Source: Fontibacter flavus (GTDB taxonomy: Bacteria; Bacteroidota; Bacteroidia; Cytophagales; Cyclobacteriaceae). From it: a stretch of 64,000 nt of DNA. Both the position numbers and the translations under genes were made by a program. The stretch is from contig NZ_JBHLWI010000014.1 of assembly GCF_042432905.1 (NCBI RefSeq), positions 20,634-84,633 of the forward strand, written 5' to 3'. Numbering within the stretch: position 1 is the stretch's first letter; each line of letters begins with the position of its first letter. This document shows, one piece after another, positions 35,246 to 43,887 of the stretch. Under the pieces are notes generated by a model that was not told the origin of the DNA, ran no database searches, and saw only the letters and a list, made by a program, of their open reading frames with translations.

Positions 35246-35274
35246 CAAAACTATATTATAATCCAGAAAAACAA
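35246..35274 (-). promoter_or_regulatory. promoter for panC-panD
   Basis: Minus-strand TTG (35274-35272), 18-nt spacer, TAGTTTTG (35253-35246), an exact -7 box 32 nt before the panC ATG. Confidence 0.6.
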
Positions 35275-35296
35275 TGGCTTTACCACTTTTTTTTTG

Positions 35297-35304
35297 TAAC
35301 TTTG
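35297..35304 (+). promoter_or_regulatory. -7 promoter element for the GT5-like gene
   Basis: TAACTTTG, an exact TAnnTTTG match, 34 nt before the ATG at 35339. No clear -33 box is seen. Confidence 0.5.
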
Positions 35305-35338
35305 TGCGATTATTATCCCTCAATTAAAACAACAAGAT

Positions 35339-36151
35339 ATGTCAAAACTTCGTATCCTCTACGTTGCAAGTGAAATCAATCCTTTTCTTCAAACCTCCGA
35401 GGTAGCCAATTTCGTAAGGGCCCTACCGCAGGCTATGCAGGAAAAAGGAATGGAAATCCGTATTCTTGTGCCAAGATTTGGATTGATCAACGAAAGAAAG
35501 AACAGGTTGCACGAAGTAGTGAGGCTTTCTGGGATCAACATTGCCGTAGGAGAGGAAGAGAAACCCTTGATCATCAAGGTGGCATCTATCCCCAACGCAA
35601 AGCTTCAGGTTTACTTCATTGACAATGAAGACTATTTCCAGAGAAAAAGCGTTTTCCATGATAAGCAGGAAAAGTTTTATGAAGACAATGACGAAAGAGC
35701 CATTTTCTTCTGTAAAGGTGTCATAGAGACCGTCAAAAAATTAGGTTGGGCACCCGACGTAGTGCATTGTAACGACTGGATGACCAGCTTGATACCAATG
35801 TATCTCAAAACAACTTACAAAAATGAGCCATTATTTAAGGACACAAAATCCGTATTCGCTATTTACAATACCGGATTTAACCATAAATTTGGCGATGATT
35901 TGTTTGAGAAAGTTAAAATGGTAGATATTGATGATTCCATTTTAGCACCACTCAAATCAAAAGATTACGAAGGCTTCCTGAAAATCGGGATGGAATATGC
36001 CGACGTGGTCATCAAGAGCGAAGAAATATCCGAAAACCTAAGCCAACTCATAGAAGAGTGCTCTAAAGACAAGAAGTGTGAGATTAACAGCGAAGAAGAC
36101 GAACAACTTTTTGAAAGTTACTACAACATCTATACTGACCTCGCCGGCTAA
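35339..36151 (+). CDS. glycogen/starch synthase-like glycosyltransferase, GT5 N-terminal domain only
   Basis: 270-residue protein matching only the N-terminal Rossmann domain of glycogen/starch synthases (LRILYVASEINPFLQTSEVANFV and the PDVVHCNDWMTSLIP motif). The usual KxGG loop at the start is replaced by a different sequence and the C-terminal nucleotide-sugar domain is absent, so it is unlikely to make glycogen alone. This short form between panC and DUF4270 is recurrent in Bacteroidota. The DUF4270 gene begins inside its 3' end. Confidence 0.85.
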   Translation: MSKLRILYVASEINPFLQTSEVANFVRALPQAMQEKGMEIRILVPRFGLINERKNRLHEVVRLSGINIAVGEEEKPLIIKVASIPNAKLQVYFIDNEDYFQRKSVFHDKQEKFYEDNDERAIFFCKGVIETVKKLGWAPDVVHCNDWMTSLIPMYLKTTYKNEPLFKDTKSVFAIYNTGFNHKFGDDLFEKVKMVDIDDSILAPLKSKDYEGFLKIGMEYADVVIKSEEISENLSQLIEECSKDKKCEINSEEDEQLFESYYNIYTDLAG

Positions 36152-37475
36152 GCTGGCCCTAGGTCTCATTATCTCATTCATCATCAGTTCCTGCGAGGAT
36201 CCTTCCAACTTAGGTCTAGACCTGGATCCCAACAACAATCAGATAGGGGTATTCTACCAAGAAATACCCCTATCTGCTACTGTTATCAAGCAGGATTCCT
36301 TATTGACCATCAACCCGAATTTTCTGGTTTTTGGCCATGAGGAAAGTGATTTCTTCGGTAAAACCGAAGGTATTGGTTATTCAAGACTGTTTTTCAACAG
36401 GGACGTAGCCAAACCAGAGGCAAACGCTGTACTGGATTCGGTCAGATTCAATTTTAATGTCAGGTTTGTACTGGCAGATGAACTGGAATCAGAAAAGACC
36501 TTTCAAGTCCACAGACTAAATGAGCAAATCCAAGATGTCAATTATTATAATTTCAGCAGTCTGGAATATAATGAAGAACCTATCTTTACAACTTCCTTTG
36601 ATTTTTCAGCTCGTCAAGACACTTTGGTTTTCACCAAACTTGAAAACAATCCCTTTACAAATCAGCTATTTGAAGATCTGAAGGAAGGATCTGCTTTTAC
36701 AGACATCTTCACTTTCAGGGAATACCTACCAGGCCTTGTTTTTAAAGGTGCGGAAGATGAAAAAGTATCTTTTACAGTAAGACCTGGAAACAATACAGGA
36801 TTTGTGTTTTTTTACAGAAATGAAGGAGATACTGTATCAAAGGCATACCCAATTGCCACTGGTGTCAACTCCAATATCGCCCGACATTTCAACCAAATGA
36901 TCATAGATCCAACAGGCACACCAACTGAAGCCATTGTAGAACCCTATGTTTCATATGACCTTGGCGGAAAAGTTGGATCTAAAAACAATACCGGATTATT
37001 GGTGAAATTAGACATGAGCCCATTGGATGCCTTTCTGGACACACTTCAGAATATCACCATCAATCAAGCAATTCTTGAAATGGGACCTTTGAGCAGAAAT
37101 ATTGCCAGTCTAAGACCGCCACAATTCCATCAAATGTTCTTTACCAATGAAACCAACAAAGTTTTGCTAAGAAATGATGGCAGGGTCATGGCAGTCCAGC
37201 CTGATGGCAGGCCTCAATACGATCCGACAACAGACGAACCTATTTTCTCCGATTCCCCTGCTTTATTGGCACATGATTTGGAAAAAAATATCTACAGACA
37301 GTTTATCACCTCCCACATCAATGCGATTTACAGAAAAAATATCCAGAGAAGGGATTTTATCATCTATCCATTGGTAACAGGGTCTGATGAATATAGACAG
37401 TCAACAAGAGAATTTATCATGGAGGGTAACAGCCCAATACTTAAAATATATTATTCGAAGACGAGATCATTCTAA
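36078..37475 (+). CDS. DUF4270 family lipoprotein
   Basis: 465-residue lipoprotein with lipobox IISSCEDP, followed by the DUF4270 pattern (NNQIGVFYQE, TDSLLT-like LPLSATVIKQD region, LFFNRDVAKP, and a late ILKIYYSK). It is likely an outer-membrane or surface beta-rich protein of unknown role. The only ATG in frame is at 36078, overlapping the upstream gene by 74 nt; a TTG at 36111 would give a more usual signal-peptide length. The start is therefore uncertain while the gene is not. Confidence 0.85.
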   Translation: MRLTAKKTNNFLKVTTTSILTSPAKLALGLIISFIISSCEDPSNLGLDLDPNNNQIGVFYQEIPLSATVIKQDSLLTINPNFLVFGHEESDFFGKTEGIGYSRLFFNRDVAKPEANAVLDSVRFNFNVRFVLADELESEKTFQVHRLNEQIQDVNYYNFSSLEYNEEPIFTTSFDFSARQDTLVFTKLENNPFTNQLFEDLKEGSAFTDIFTFREYLPGLVFKGAEDEKVSFTVRPGNNTGFVFFYRNEGDTVSKAYPIATGVNSNIARHFNQMIIDPTGTPTEAIVEPYVSYDLGGKVGSKNNTGLLVKLDMSPLDAFLDTLQNITINQAILEMGPLSRNIASLRPPQFHQMFFTNETNKVLLRNDGRVMAVQPDGRPQYDPTTDEPIFSDSPALLAHDLEKNIYRQFITSHINAIYRKNIQRRDFIIYPLVTGSDEYRQSTREFIMEGNSPILKIYYSKTRSF

Positions 37476-37497
37476 ATACTGATTTCGACAAAGCATG

Positions 37498-37548
37498 ACA
37501 GTCCGGTAAAGCAATTTTATTAAAGTTGAATTACCGGACTGTTTTTTG
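37498..37548 (+). terminator. terminator after DUF4270
   Basis: Twelve-bp perfect stem ACAGTCCGGTAA / TTACCGGACTGT (37498-37509 and 37531-37542) with a 21-nt loop and then a T run. The end of the T run (TTTG, 37545-37548) doubles as the -33 box of the glmS promoter. Confidence 0.9.
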
Positions 37549-37576
37549 TTATGTTGATTTAATAAACTTACATTTG
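37545..37576 (+). promoter_or_regulatory. promoter for glmS
   Basis: TTTG (37545-37548), 20-nt spacer, TACATTTG (37569-37576): the best full Bacteroidota promoter in the window, 19 nt before the glmS ATG. Confidence 0.75.
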
Positions 37577-37595
37577 ATTTTTAAAATTTTTACCT

Positions 37596-39437
37596 ATGTG
37601 TGGAATTGTAGCTTATGTAGGGCAGCAGGAAGCTTTGCCCATCATCATCAAAGGACTTAAAAGATTAGAATACCGTGGCTATGATAGTGCCGGTGTTGCC
37701 TTGTTAAACCCAGAGGGTTTAAGTATTTACAAGAAGAAAGGAAAGGTATCGGAACTGGAAAACCATTTAAATGGCTTCAGTAACCTCCATTCCAAAATCG
37801 GAATTGGACATACGCGTTGGGCTACCCATGGTGAACCTAATGATGTCAATGCCCATCCCCATTACTCTTCAAGTGAGAAATTTGCGATGATCCACAATGG
37901 CATCATCGAAAACTATGATGTCCTGAAAAAAGACCTGATGAATAAAGGATATACCTTTCAATCAGAAACAGATTCCGAAGTATTCATCAAATTTATTGAA
38001 GACATTTATGTAAACAATGATTGCAGTTTGGAAGAAGCAGTTCGACTCGCGCTTCATAAAGTAGTCGGTGCTTATGCCATAGTCATCATGAATATGGAAG
38101 AGCCGGATACTTTGATAGCAGCTAGAAAAGGCTCACCATTGGTTATAGGCGTTGGAGAAAATGAATATTTCCTAGCATCAGATGCCACTCCTATCATTGA
38201 ATACACCAATCAGGTAGTTTACCTAGATGATTATGAAATTGCTGTCATCAGGGACAATAAGCTTCAGATCAAGACAATTGAAAACGTAGAAACCAACCCC
38301 TATATCAATCAACTTGAAATGGAATTGGAAGCCATCGAAAAAGGCGGCTATGAACATTTCATGTTGAAAGAAATCAACGAGCAGCCAAGATCCATAGCTG
38401 ACTGTATGCGTGGAAGACTTGATGCCCAAAATGGCAGATTGGTTCTTGGAGGCTTGAGGGATTATATGAACAAGTTCCAAAATGCTGACAGGATCATCAT
38501 CACCGCCTGCGGTACCTCTTGGCATGCCGGATTGGTGGCAGAGTACCTGTTTGAAGAGTTTGCAAGAATCCCCGTAGAAGTGGAATATGCTTCAGAATTC
38601 AGGTATAGAAACCCGGTCATCAGCGAAAAAGATTTCGTGATTGCCATCTCCCAATCAGGCGAAACAGCCGATACATTGGCAGCCATTGAGCTGGCAAAAT
38701 CCAAAGGTGCCACCATCTTTGGGGTTTGTAACGTGGTAGGTTCATCCATTGCCAGGGCGACCCATGCAGGTTCTTATACCCATGCCGGTCCTGAAATTGG
38801 CGTGGCCTCCACAAAAGCTTTCACGGCTCAGATCTCCGTATTGACCATGATGGCGCTAAAACTTGGTTATCAGAGAGGAACACTTTCCGAAAACAGGTAT
38901 ATGCAACTTTTGAGTGAGTTGGAAACGATTCCATCAAAAGTAGAAAGAGCCCTAAAATTGAATGATAAAGTAAAGGCTATCGCTGCTGAATACAAGGATT
39001 CCAGAAACTTCCTTTACTTAGGAAGAGGTTACAACTTCCCGGTAGCATTGGAAGGAGCCTTGAAACTGAAAGAGATTTCATACATCCATGCGGAAGGTTA
39101 TCCTGCAGCAGAAATGAAACATGGCCCTATTGCCCTGATCGATGAGGAGATGCCAGTGGTATTCATTGCTACCAAAGACTCCTCTTACGAGAAAGTGGTC
39201 AGCAATATCCAGGAGGTAAAAGCCAGAAAAGGTAAAATCATCGCTGTGGTAACTGAGGGAGATACCACAGTAAAAGGAATGGCGGATCACGTGATCGAAA
39301 TTCCGGAAACAGAAGAGGCATTTGTTCCACTTTTGGCCGTGGTTCCATTGCAACAGTTATCTTACCATATCGCGGTGATGAGAGGATGTAATGTGGACCA
39401 GCCAAGAAACTTGGCAAAATCGGTAACGGTAGAATAG
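37596..39437 (+). CDS. glmS: glutamine-fructose-6-phosphate transaminase (isomerizing)
   Basis: 613-residue enzyme making glucosamine-6-phosphate for peptidoglycan and lipopolysaccharide. The N-terminal amidotransferase starts MCGIVAYVG with the Cys nucleophile at residue 2. Two SIS domains follow (about residues 285-425 and 455-595) with motifs ACGTSWHAGLVAEYL, ISQSGETADTLAA and YPAAEMKHGPIALID, ending QPRNLAKSVTVE. Full length with its own promoter and terminator; no glmS ribozyme-like leader is possible in the 19-nt 5' end. Confidence 0.98.
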   Translation: MCGIVAYVGQQEALPIIIKGLKRLEYRGYDSAGVALLNPEGLSIYKKKGKVSELENHLNGFSNLHSKIGIGHTRWATHGEPNDVNAHPHYSSSEKFAMIHNGIIENYDVLKKDLMNKGYTFQSETDSEVFIKFIEDIYVNNDCSLEEAVRLALHKVVGAYAIVIMNMEEPDTLIAARKGSPLVIGVGENEYFLASDATPIIEYTNQVVYLDDYEIAVIRDNKLQIKTIENVETNPYINQLEMELEAIEKGGYEHFMLKEINEQPRSIADCMRGRLDAQNGRLVLGGLRDYMNKFQNADRIIITACGTSWHAGLVAEYLFEEFARIPVEVEYASEFRYRNPVISEKDFVIAISQSGETADTLAAIELAKSKGATIFGVCNVVGSSIARATHAGSYTHAGPEIGVASTKAFTAQISVLTMMALKLGYQRGTLSENRYMQLLSELETIPSKVERALKLNDKVKAIAAEYKDSRNFLYLGRGYNFPVALEGALKLKEISYIHAEGYPAAEMKHGPIALIDEEMPVVFIATKDSSYEKVVSNIQEVKARKGKIIAVVTEGDTTVKGMADHVIEIPETEEAFVPLLAVVPLQQLSYHIAVMRGCNVDQPRNLAKSVTVE

Positions 39438-39464
39438 AACCAAGTATTTTAAAACAATATTATG

Positions 39465-39497
39465 AAGGCCATGCAGAAATGTATGGCCTTTCTTTTT
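39465..39497 (+). terminator. terminator after glmS
   Basis: Stem AAGGCCAT / ATGGCCTT (39465-39472, 39483-39490), 10-nt loop, followed by TCTTTTT. Confidence 0.85.
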
Positions 39498-39593
39498 GAT
39501 CTCAGTCCATTTTTTACACAAAGGGTATTGTGAAGGTTTTTCCTATTGGCCAATTTGAAAGAAATTTGGTAAGTTCAATCCATCTAATTCAAC

Positions 39594-42188
39594 ATGAACA
39601 TGAAAAAACATTCTGTATTGCTGCTGCTATTTTTTTTGTCGGCTTTTATCAGCTATGCACAAAAAAGTCCGAAAGGAACAGCTGATATTTCCCTGGACTA
39701 TTACCTTCCTTCCAATTTCACCTATGATGAAAAAATCCCCACTCCAAAACAGGTCTTGGGATTTGAAGTCGGGGAATGGAATGTAGATTATGAGCAGCTG
39801 ATCCGCTACTTCGAAAAATTGGCCGAAAGCTCTCCAAGGGTTACTTTTGAAGTTTTTGGCCATTCTTATGAAAAACGACCTCAGGTTTTGCTGACCATAA
39901 CTTCCCCTGATAATATCAGGAATCTGGAAAGCATCAAAAAAGACCGGCAAAAACTAAAAGACCACACTGCCAACCTGAATTACGAGACCATGCCGCTGGT
40001 CATGCAAGCTGGTTACTCCGTACATGGAAATGAAGCGAGTGGCATCAACTCCTCTTTACTGGCAGCCTACCATTTTGCAGCAGCCAAAGAAATTGAAGGT
40101 GATCTGCAAAATATCATTATATTGATTGATCCCTCTCTTAATCCAGACGGTTACAGCCGCTACTCCACCTGGGTCAATTCCCATCGGTCTTATAATCTCA
40201 ACGGAGATCCAAACAACCGTGAATTGGGTGAAGCATGGCCGGGAGGAAGAGGTAACCATTATTGGTTTGACCTCAACAGGGACTGGCTGTTGGCACAGCA
40301 TCCGGAATCACGCAACAGGGTGAAGAAATTTCAGGAATGGCTGCCCAATATTTACTTAGATTATCATGAGATGGGATCAAATTCCACCTTCTTTTTCCAA
40401 CCGGGAATACCCACTCGTGACCACCCTTTGATTCCCAAGAAAACCGTAGAACTCACAGAAAAAATGGCGGCTTACCATGCCAAGGCTATGGAAGATATTG
40501 GTTCCCTCTACTATGCTAAAGAAAGTTTCGATGAATATTATTTCGGTTATGGTTCCACCTATCCGGACATTCAGGGATCCATCGGTATTTTGTTCGAACA
40601 GGCATCTTCCAGAGGACATCTTCAAGAAAGCAATTATGGTCCATTGACGTTTGCGTTCACCGTTAGGAATCAATTCAGAACCAGCGTCAGTTCTTTTGAA
40701 GCTGCCAAAGCCATGCGTAAGGAAATCAACCAGTCCATGCATGATTTCTACAAAAAGTCGATCCAAGAAGCTGAAGCAGATATAGACAAGGCCTTTATTT
40801 TCGGTTCTCAGTCAGATGGTGCCAGAAGTTATCATTTGGCCGACATGATCAAACAACATGCAATCAAGGTATTCGCATTGAATGAAAATATCACGGTCAA
40901 TGGAGTGCCTTTTGAAAAAGGCAACTCTTACATCGTTCCCCTTAACCAACCTCAGTATAAACTGATCAAGGCTTTCTTTGAAACCCGGAATGAATTCCAG
41001 GACAGCCTTTTCTATGATGTATCCGCTTGGACCATGCCGATGGCATTCAACCTGGATTATATGGCACTCAGCAGTCGAATCTTAAACCTGGCCAATGTTA
41101 GTCCTTTGGATGAAAACTTCAAGATGGCTGAAGGCTCTTTAAAAGGTGAAAAAGAAGCATATTCTTACGGATTCGGCTGGGAAGGGTATTATTCACCAAA
41201 GGCGGCCTATCAATTAATGCAGAAAGGCTATTTGGTCAGGGTAACCAACGAACCCATCAAACTTGCAGATAAAACAGAATTAAAAAGAGGCAGCATATTG
41301 GTCAGCATGCCAAAGGATCCAAAAGCTTTAACCGCAAAGGACCTTGATGATGAAATCGAACAACTAGCCAAAGAGACAGGCCTTACCATTCATGCCCTCA
41401 ACACTGGTTACACAGGAGGCATCAACCTGGGGTCTCCACAAATCGACGTGCTGAAAAAGCCAGAAGTAGCCTTGATTGTAAGTACTGGGGTAAACAGCCT
41501 GGAGGCGGGTGAAATCTGGCATTTACTGGATCAACGAATGGATATGCCCATCACACTTTTGCCGATAGAAAGAATAAGTTCCGCAGACCTAAACAGGTAC
41601 AATGTCTTAGTGATGCCAAATGGATCTTATAATACATTGGGCAAATCCGAAGCTGAAAAAATCAAAAACTGGGCTTCTGCAGGAAATACTATCATTGCCC
41701 GAGGCAATGCCATGCGATGGCTCGCAGATCAGGAAATTGCCAAATTTGAATTCAAAAAAGATGAGGATGACGAAAAGAAAACATCTCCAAAGCCTTATGG
41801 TGATTTCACTCAGAGTACCGGTGCACGTTTGACAAGCGGAACCATTTTTCATGCAAAACTGGACATTACCCATCCGATAGGATATGGATATGAAAAGCCT
41901 GAAATTTTTACCTTCAGAAACAGCAACCTGTTTTTGGAAAAAGCCAAAAATGAATATGCCAATCCACTGGTTTATACAGATAAGCCTTTGGCTAGTGGTT
42001 ATGTCCATCCTGAAAATCTGGAAAAAATCAAAGAAACTGGTATCATTCAGGTGAAAAAACTGGGGAGTGGCCGTGTCATAGGAATGGTCGACAATCCAAA
42101 CTTCCGGGCCACTTGGTACGGTACCAACAAATTGTTCCTGAATGCGGTATTCTTTGGACAGATTATCAAATCCGGCACAGCAGATTGA
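39594..42188 (+). CDS. secreted M14-family zinc carboxypeptidase, large form
   Basis: 864-residue secreted protein with a signal peptide (to about residue 22). The M14 domain (about residues 55-370) has zinc ligands in YSVHGNEASG (His144, Glu147) and a later LDYHEMG His. A long C-terminal half follows, with a glutamine-amidotransferase-like fold suggested by the late VLVMPNGSYNTLGKSEAEK region. It probably acts on peptides outside the cell or in the periplasm. It is a single gene between two terminators, and a second, shorter M14 gene lies at 59.3 kb. Confidence 0.92.
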   Translation: MNMKKHSVLLLLFFLSAFISYAQKSPKGTADISLDYYLPSNFTYDEKIPTPKQVLGFEVGEWNVDYEQLIRYFEKLAESSPRVTFEVFGHSYEKRPQVLLTITSPDNIRNLESIKKDRQKLKDHTANLNYETMPLVMQAGYSVHGNEASGINSSLLAAYHFAAAKEIEGDLQNIIILIDPSLNPDGYSRYSTWVNSHRSYNLNGDPNNRELGEAWPGGRGNHYWFDLNRDWLLAQHPESRNRVKKFQEWLPNIYLDYHEMGSNSTFFFQPGIPTRDHPLIPKKTVELTEKMAAYHAKAMEDIGSLYYAKESFDEYYFGYGSTYPDIQGSIGILFEQASSRGHLQESNYGPLTFAFTVRNQFRTSVSSFEAAKAMRKEINQSMHDFYKKSIQEAEADIDKAFIFGSQSDGARSYHLADMIKQHAIKVFALNENITVNGVPFEKGNSYIVPLNQPQYKLIKAFFETRNEFQDSLFYDVSAWTMPMAFNLDYMALSSRILNLANVSPLDENFKMAEGSLKGEKEAYSYGFGWEGYYSPKAAYQLMQKGYLVRVTNEPIKLADKTELKRGSILVSMPKDPKALTAKDLDDEIEQLAKETGLTIHALNTGYTGGINLGSPQIDVLKKPEVALIVSTGVNSLEAGEIWHLLDQRMDMPITLLPIERISSADLNRYNVLVMPNGSYNTLGKSEAEKIKNWASAGNTIIARGNAMRWLADQEIAKFEFKKDEDDEKKTSPKPYGDFTQSTGARLTSGTIFHAKLDITHPIGYGYEKPEIFTFRNSNLFLEKAKNEYANPLVYTDKPLASGYVHPENLEKIKETGIIQVKKLGSGRVIGMVDNPNFRATWYGTNKLFLNAVFFGQIIKSGTAD

Positions 42189-42196
42189 TTTTAATT

Positions 42197-42236
42197 CCCT
42201 CCAAGAGATTAGGATTCTTGGAGGGGATTTTTTCTT
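42197..42236 (+). terminator. terminator after the large M14 gene
   Basis: Stem CCCTCCAAGA / TCTTGGAGGG (42197-42206, 42216-42225), 9-nt loop, then a T-rich tract. It marks the border between core genome and the RHS island. Confidence 0.9.
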
Positions 42237-42332
42237 TTTTTAATTTTTACCACAACTTGTTTAGTAGGCAGCGGAATTGCGATTAGAGCTGTAGGGTGCT
42301 TTTCTTTTAGAATTCGAGCATATAAGATTGGA

Positions 42333-42747
42333 ATGCTTGATTACAGGTCTTCATTGTCTTTAAGCAATAAGATAGGAACATTTTCAAAATTTAGCTCGAC
42401 TTATAAATTATTAGGGACTACCGGAAAAGTATTAGGAGGCGCTTCAACTTATGTTGGTGCTCCTCTTAGTATTGGCTTAGATTATTGTGCAATGCAAAAT
42501 GGTCAAATAAGTGGTGGTCTTTTTGCATATAGAACTACCGATGCATTTAGTTTGATTATAGGTGGGGCTTTTATTTGGTTCTGCTTATAGTGGTCCTTGG
42601 GGAGCTGCCGGAGGTGCATTCATAGGCGCTGGTTTTGTTGGTGGTGAATATATTTACAATGGGGCTAAATAAATTTGGAATGAAACATTATGGCAAATCT
42701 CAAATTTTGAAAACGCTATTAAATCAGGATGGTATCCGGGGAGGTAA
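42333..42747 (+). pseudogene. RHS-type C-terminal tip 1, frameshifted and interrupted
   Basis: A decayed C-terminal module of a polymorphic RHS protein. Frame 1 reads FSKFSSTYKLLGTTGKVLGG and continues to a stop at 42588-42590. One extra G in GGTGGGG (42561-42567) shifts the frame; the correct continuation is SGPWGAAGGAFIGAGFVGGE up to a TAA at 42670, then an in-frame remainder ENAIKSGWYPGR to a natural stop at 42745-42747. Two lesions, a +1 frameshift and a nonsense codon, are therefore needed to explain it. The glycine- and alanine-rich helices look like a membrane-targeting toxin tail. The left end is not resolvable: the frame stays open upstream towards the terminator. Confidence 0.75.
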
Positions 42748-42748
42748 A

Positions 42749-43243
42749 ATGATATTGAGAATAAGTGCATATAATCAATTACGGGTATTGTCTTTTCATT
42801 TAATAGGAACAATTTTTATGCTTGTAGCCTTATATCTATTAAAATTTAATATAGATTTTGTAGTTGTTTTTGGTGGAATGTATGTCCTTCTAACCTTGCC
42901 TCTTCTTTATTTGCACATTGAATATTACATCGCTAACAGAAAGCAGGTAATTACTATAGAAGATGACGAGTTTACTATAAGTACTCAAAATGGGTATACC
43001 CATAAATTTAAATTCACAGAATTAAGCAATGTTATCTTATACAAATCCGCCAGTTTAGATAAAGGGGGTATTCAGATTACTCCAATAGAATCCTATCACT
43101 ATGCAAGAATAATTACTAAATCCGAGCGGCAAATTATAATAACATGCTTGATGTCCCCAAAACTTGAAGAAGTAGTTAACGAGTTGAAAGGGGTTCAGAA
43201 AAAAAGAAAGAAACGACTTTTTTGTACATTGTTATGGAAATAA
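42749..43243 (+). CDS. small membrane protein, candidate immunity protein for tip 1
   Basis: 164-residue protein with two N-terminal membrane helices (about residues 13-32 and 36-56), then a cytoplasmic beta-rich domain (VITIEDDEFTISTQNG, FKFTELSNVILYK) resembling PH/YcxB-like domains. It starts 1 nt after the ancestral stop of RHS tip 1, behind a purine-rich GGGGAGG, so the two were coupled. That spacing and the small membrane architecture fit an immunity protein, though homology was not checked. Longer in-frame starts exist upstream (from 42635) but overlap the toxin tail. Still intact although its partner is broken. Confidence 0.7.
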   Translation: MILRISAYNQLRVLSFHLIGTIFMLVALYLLKFNIDFVVVFGGMYVLLTLPLLYLHIEYYIANRKQVITIEDDEFTISTQNGYTHKFKFTELSNVILYKSASLDKGGIQITPIESYHYARIITKSERQIIITCLMSPKLEEVVNELKGVQKKRKKRLFCTLLWK

Positions 43244-43323
43244 GTAAAAAGCCCGGCAATGCTAGTACTTACAAATCTTCAGAAAAACCTGTTCCGGAAG
43301 CATATATGGCCTATGCACTATAT

Positions 43324-43354
43324 AGCTTGTCCCGATGAGCAAGACGATATCGGG
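43324..43354 (+). repeat. 31-nt palindromic insertion, copy 1
   Basis: Starts AGCTTGTCCCGATGAGC and ends ATATCGGG, with a 6-bp stem CCCGAT/ATCGGG. It is inserted directly after TAT in the RHS frame. Copy 2 at 43653 has the same length and the same TAT target, with only three or four differences. Confidence 0.75.
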
Positions 43355-43381
43355 AACAGAGACAGCAATCAGTATGCTTCT

Positions 43382-43443
43382 GAGGACGGAGCGTTAAGAA
43401 AAGCTTTGGTAAAGCTTTTTAGGTCCGGTAAAGGATGCAGGGC
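43382..43443 (+). repeat. about 60-nt hairpin insertion, copy A
   Basis: Contains GAGCGTTAAGAAA, a hairpin of AAAGCTTT-type arms and the 3' signature GGATGCAGGGC. It leaves the local frame open. The left boundary is uncertain by 3 nt (59 or 62 nt; both fit the frame change). Confidence 0.7.
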
Positions 43444-43515
43444 AGGTTGTCCAAAAAAGCCCGGAACAAACATGAAAAGCTGAAAAAAGATATATTTGTA
43501 GAGAAGGACGGGTAT

Positions 43516-43533
43516 ACGCCACGGCGCACAAGT
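43516..43533 (+). repeat. 18-nt GC-rich insertion
   Basis: ACGCCACGGCGCACAAGT with a CGCC-AC-GGCG palindrome. It adds six codons in frame after GGGTAT, between EKDGY and IEAF of the RHS frame, again after TAT. Single copy seen here. Confidence 0.5.
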
Positions 43534-43575
43534 ATTGAGGCTTTCGTGGTCAATGAGACTTCAGAGAATGTCTGG

Positions 43576-43595
43576 CCTGTCTACCGACAGGTAGA
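43576..43595 (+). repeat. 20-nt palindromic insertion (CCTG...CAGG type)
   Basis: CCTGTCTACCGACAGGTAGA, with stem TCTACC/GGTAGA. It is inserted between ENVW and YDNF. A related 20-nt element, CCTGCCGGCTGCAGGCGGGT, lies in noncoding DNA at 61437. Confidence 0.65.
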
Positions 43596-43652
43596 TACGA
43601 TAACTTCTCCATACAAAGTACTGGTCCTATCGTAGTGCAGGAGACACATTAT

Positions 43653-43683
43653 AGCCTGTCCCGATGAGCAAAGCGATATTGGG
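43653..43683 (+). repeat. 31-nt palindromic insertion, copy 2
   Basis: Starts AGCCTGTCCCGATGAGC and ends ATATTGGG; placed after TAT within ETHY-NPWG. The stem CCCGAT/ATTGGG keeps pairing through a G-T wobble. Confidence 0.75.
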
Positions 43684-43731
43684 AATCCGTGGGGAGTGGA
43701 ATTAAAGGGCTTGGGTTATCAGGAGCCTGGG

Positions 43732-43793
43732 AGGACCGACCGTTAAAAATCAGTTCATTGGAACTGATTTAGGGAGGGGCCAGTATGCAGGGA
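43732..43793 (+). repeat. about 62-nt hairpin insertion, copy B
   Basis: Contains GACCGTTAAAAATC, hairpin arms AAATCAGTTC/GAACTGATTT and the 3' signature CCAGTATGCAGGG. It lies between QEPG and KPVN of the RHS frame and introduces a stop. Confidence 0.75.
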
Positions 43794-43826
43794 AAGCCAG
43801 TGAATAAGTACCTCTACAATGAGGGC

Positions 43827-43887
43827 TGAGCGTTAAGAAATGATCTCTTTGGATCATTTTAGCGAAGAGCCAGGATGCAGGGCAGGC
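43827..43887 (+). repeat. 61-nt hairpin insertion, copy C
   Basis: Contains TGAGCGTTAAGAAA, hairpin arms AAATGATC/GGATCATTT and GCCAGGATGCAGGGCAGG at the 3' end. It lies between YLYNEG and FNDHLG of the RHS frame. Outer arms GGCT/AGCC and CG/CG add a second helix. Confidence 0.8.

Noticed and set aside
37545..37596. glmS ribozyme or riboswitch before glmS
   Set aside because: The predicted leader is only about 19 nt, too short for the ribozyme, and the region is filled by terminator and promoter.
43259..43635. Two short open frames read as separate small genes
   Set aside because: Both are pieces of the RHS fragment in different frames created by the short insertions.
43324..43887. CRISPR array, considered because of repeated short palindromes
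   Set aside because: Repeats belong to several families, spacing is irregular and the sequence between them is RHS coding text; no cas genes are present.
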